Assembly: GCA_003153855.1 (NCBI GenBank)
Contig: PMBM01000230.1
Coordinates: forward strand, 1 to 7,440
DNA from: Propionibacteriaceae bacterium
GTDB taxonomy: Bacteria > Actinomycetota > Actinomycetes > Propionibacteriales > Propionibacteriaceae
Length of the DNA stretch: 7,440 bases
Reading direction: 5' to 3'
The notes under the pieces are model-generated. The model saw only the letters and a program-made list of their open reading frames with translations. It did no database searches and was not told where the DNA came from. Positions 6,919 to 7,440 of the stretch are shown piece after piece. Position 1 is the first letter of the stretch. Each line of letters begins with the position of its first letter. Position numbers and translations under genes: made by a program.

Positions 6919-6924
6919 ATTTTA
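6919..6924 (-). promoter_or_regulatory. Candidate -10 box of the tupABC operon
   Basis: TAAAAT on the minus strand matches the consensus TATAAT at five of six positions and is an A/T island in GC-rich DNA. It predicts a start near 6912 and a leader of about 40 bases before the tupA ATG. I find no good -35 hexamer 16-19 bases upstream, so the promoter may need an activator or rely on the -10 alone. Confidence 0.4.
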
Positions 6925-7100
6925 GGCACGCCCGTGGCGGATTCGGGATTCACAGCTTCGCGGCGGCCGACCAGTCGTCGTCGGGCCCTGCTTCCGATAT
7001 CGATACCGTCGCCCGTGCGTCGGCATTGTTTGCAGAAATGAGGAGCCCGACGGGTCGCCCGGGCGCGAGCGGTATGGCTGCGCGATTCGCTGACGCAGAC

Positions 7101-7136
7101 CAAGGTCCCTTGACCCGCTGTCGGTCGCGGTCAAGG
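7101..7136. repeat. Inverted repeat CCTTGACC-N13-GGTCAAGG with a third half-site
   Basis: CCTTGACC (7108-7115) and GGTCAAGG (7129-7136) are perfect eight-base inverted copies separated by 13 bases. Just upstream, CAAGG (7101-7105) also pairs with CCTTG (7108-7112) around TC, giving three related half-sites. The left arm contains the TTGACC that may be a -35 box and the right arm runs into the -10 region. Binding of a dimeric regulator would therefore cover the promoter. An RNA stem is less likely if transcription starts near 7147. Confidence 0.55.
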
Positions 7137-7141
7137 ATAAT
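7110..7141 (+). promoter_or_regulatory. Candidate promoter for the rightward transcript
   Basis: TTGACC (7110-7115) resembles a -35 box. Seventeen bases later is AAGGAT (7133-7138), close to the streptomycete-type TAGGAT; overlapping it is GATAAT (7136-7141), closer to TATAAT but at 20 bases spacing. Either -10 predicts a start close to the ATG at 7147. No experimental start is known to me. Confidence 0.4.
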
Positions 7142-7146
7142 CAGCA

Positions 7147-7230
7147 ATGAGTGTCCGCATCCACTGGGTTTCGGTGATTCGTGTCTTGCGCTGGTTCTGC
7201 CAGTCGGCCCCCGCTGACAGCTGCCGCTGA
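7147..7230 (+). CDS. Possible 27-residue leaderless upstream ORF (leader peptide candidate)
   Basis: An ATG five bases after the candidate -10 GATAAT opens 27 codons ending in TGA at 7228. The peptide starts MSVRIHWVSVIRV and has Trp at 7 and 16 and Cys at 18 and 26 near the end. Actinobacteria often carry short leaderless ORFs with Arg/His/Val-rich starts and late Cys residues before sulfur-related genes, where ribosome stalling on Cys codons controls expression. This peptide resembles them only loosely and lacks the usual HVDL core. It overlaps the presumed start of the methyltransferase gene in another frame. It may be chance. Confidence 0.25.
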   Translation: MSVRIHWVSVIRVLRWFCQSAPADSCR

Positions 7231-7440
7231 GACGCGGCCCGCCACGCGGGTCACGGATTGGGCGGCTTTGTGGAGCGAGCTCGTGGAGAGCTCATCGAGA
7301 GCCGCGCCGGCGGGGTCCGACGGCGATTTCTGGGCGGGCCGTGCTCAGGACTTCAACGAGCGGGCGCACCGACGCCGGAATCGGCCCGATTCCGCTCGCG
7401 ACTTCGTCCTCGAGGCGGTGCGTCCAGGTAGCACCGTCCT
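7181..7440 (+). CDS. Class I SAM-dependent methyltransferase, N-terminal part, cut by window edge
   Basis: The frame is open from 7178 to the right edge with no stop. From about 7256 it encodes DWAALWSELVESSS, then DFWAGRAQDFNERA, then RPDSARDFVLEAVRPGSTVL at the edge. This order resembles the N-terminus of class I methyltransferases in which a DWxxLW segment and an FWxxRAxxF segment precede the SAM-binding strand; the glycine-rich motif I should follow immediately outside the window. GTG at 7181 is the only standard start upstream of DWAALW, giving 86 visible codons. A GTG at 7283 has a better ribosome-binding site (GGAG, seven bases before) but would drop the DWAALW segment. The substrate is unknown. 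It is divergent from tupA, so a shared regulator is possible. Confidence 0.6.
   Translation, partial: MSCAGSASRPPLTAAAETRPATRVTDWAALWSELVESSSRAAPAGSDGDFWAGRAQDFNERAHRRRNRPDSARDFVLEAVRPGSTV

Larger units (their letters stand above)
6871..7180. other. Divergent intergenic region between tupA and the methyltransferase gene
   Basis: About 310 bases with no supported long gene. It holds the tupA promoter and leader on the left. In the middle, near 6995-7005, are the overlapping palindromes CGATATCG and TATCGATA, and GC-rich short inverted repeats occur around 7048-7066. On the right are the inverted repeats and promoter-like boxes listed separately. Several frames are open through it on both strands, as expected at this GC content, but none shows recognisable protein sequence. 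I do not recognise a riboswitch. Confidence 0.6.

Noticed and set aside
5302..7041. A 579-codon open frame on the + strand across tupB and tupA.
   Set aside because: It is antisense to two clearly recognisable genes, its product is Asp/Arg/Gly/Gln-rich low-complexity sequence with no family resemblance, and long antisense frames are expected in GC-rich DNA.
6888..7217. Open frames on both strands in the tupA/methyltransferase intergenic region (109 codons on +, 65-70 codons on -).
   Set aside because: None has a clear ribosome-binding site or recognisable sequence, and they run through the palindromes and promoter-like boxes. A small real gene cannot be fully excluded.
1..7440. Mobile element, CRISPR array, tRNA or rRNA.
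   Set aside because: I see no transposase or integrase sequence, no regularly spaced repeats, and no tRNA or rRNA signature.

Overview
The window is GC-rich and gene-dense. Coding frames use strongly G/C-biased third positions, starts include GTG, the binding protein has a short N-terminal lipobox signal, and two promoters look leaderless. Together with a multi-membrane-segment GGDEF protein, this suggests a member of the Actinomycetota. I cannot name the genus.

Layout, left to right. (1) Bases 1-1221, + strand: the 3' part of a GGDEF-EAL cyclic-di-GMP protein cut by the window edge. Its EAL (phosphodiesterase) domain looks complete, but its GGDEF motif reads GSDEF. (2) 1241-2872, +: a membrane-anchored tandem paralogue with an intact GGDEF domain. 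Its EAL domain stops right after the EAL motif, so the pair has complementary defects. (3) 3018-4115, +: moaA, the radical SAM GTP 3',8-cyclase that starts molybdopterin synthesis, with both cysteine clusters and the C-terminal Gly-Gly. (4) 6870-4134, - strand: a tightly packed three-gene operon for an oxyanion ABC importer in the order tupA (lipoprotein), tupB (permease), tupC (ATPase). The TTTST motif and overall sequence of the binding protein point to tungstate rather than molybdate. (5) 6871-7180: a divergent intergenic region with palindromes and promoter-like boxes. (6) 7181 to the right edge, +: the N-terminus of a likely class I SAM-dependent methyltransferase, overlapping a possible 27-codon leader ORF.

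How the parts fit. MoaA makes the first intermediate of the pyranopterin cofactor, and TupABC brings in the tungstate (or molybdate) that the finished cofactor carries. The two units converge with only 18 bases between their stop codons, so this is a small metal-cofactor locus. The c-di-GMP pair upstream looks functionally independent, though it reads in the same direction as moaA. I see no insertion sequence, tRNA, rRNA, CRISPR array or clear phage gene. Nothing here clearly amounts to a new multi-gene system. The points most worth checking are the split-function c-di-GMP pair, the missing Q-loop glutamine in TupC, and the operator-like repeats and short ORF before the methyltransferase gene.
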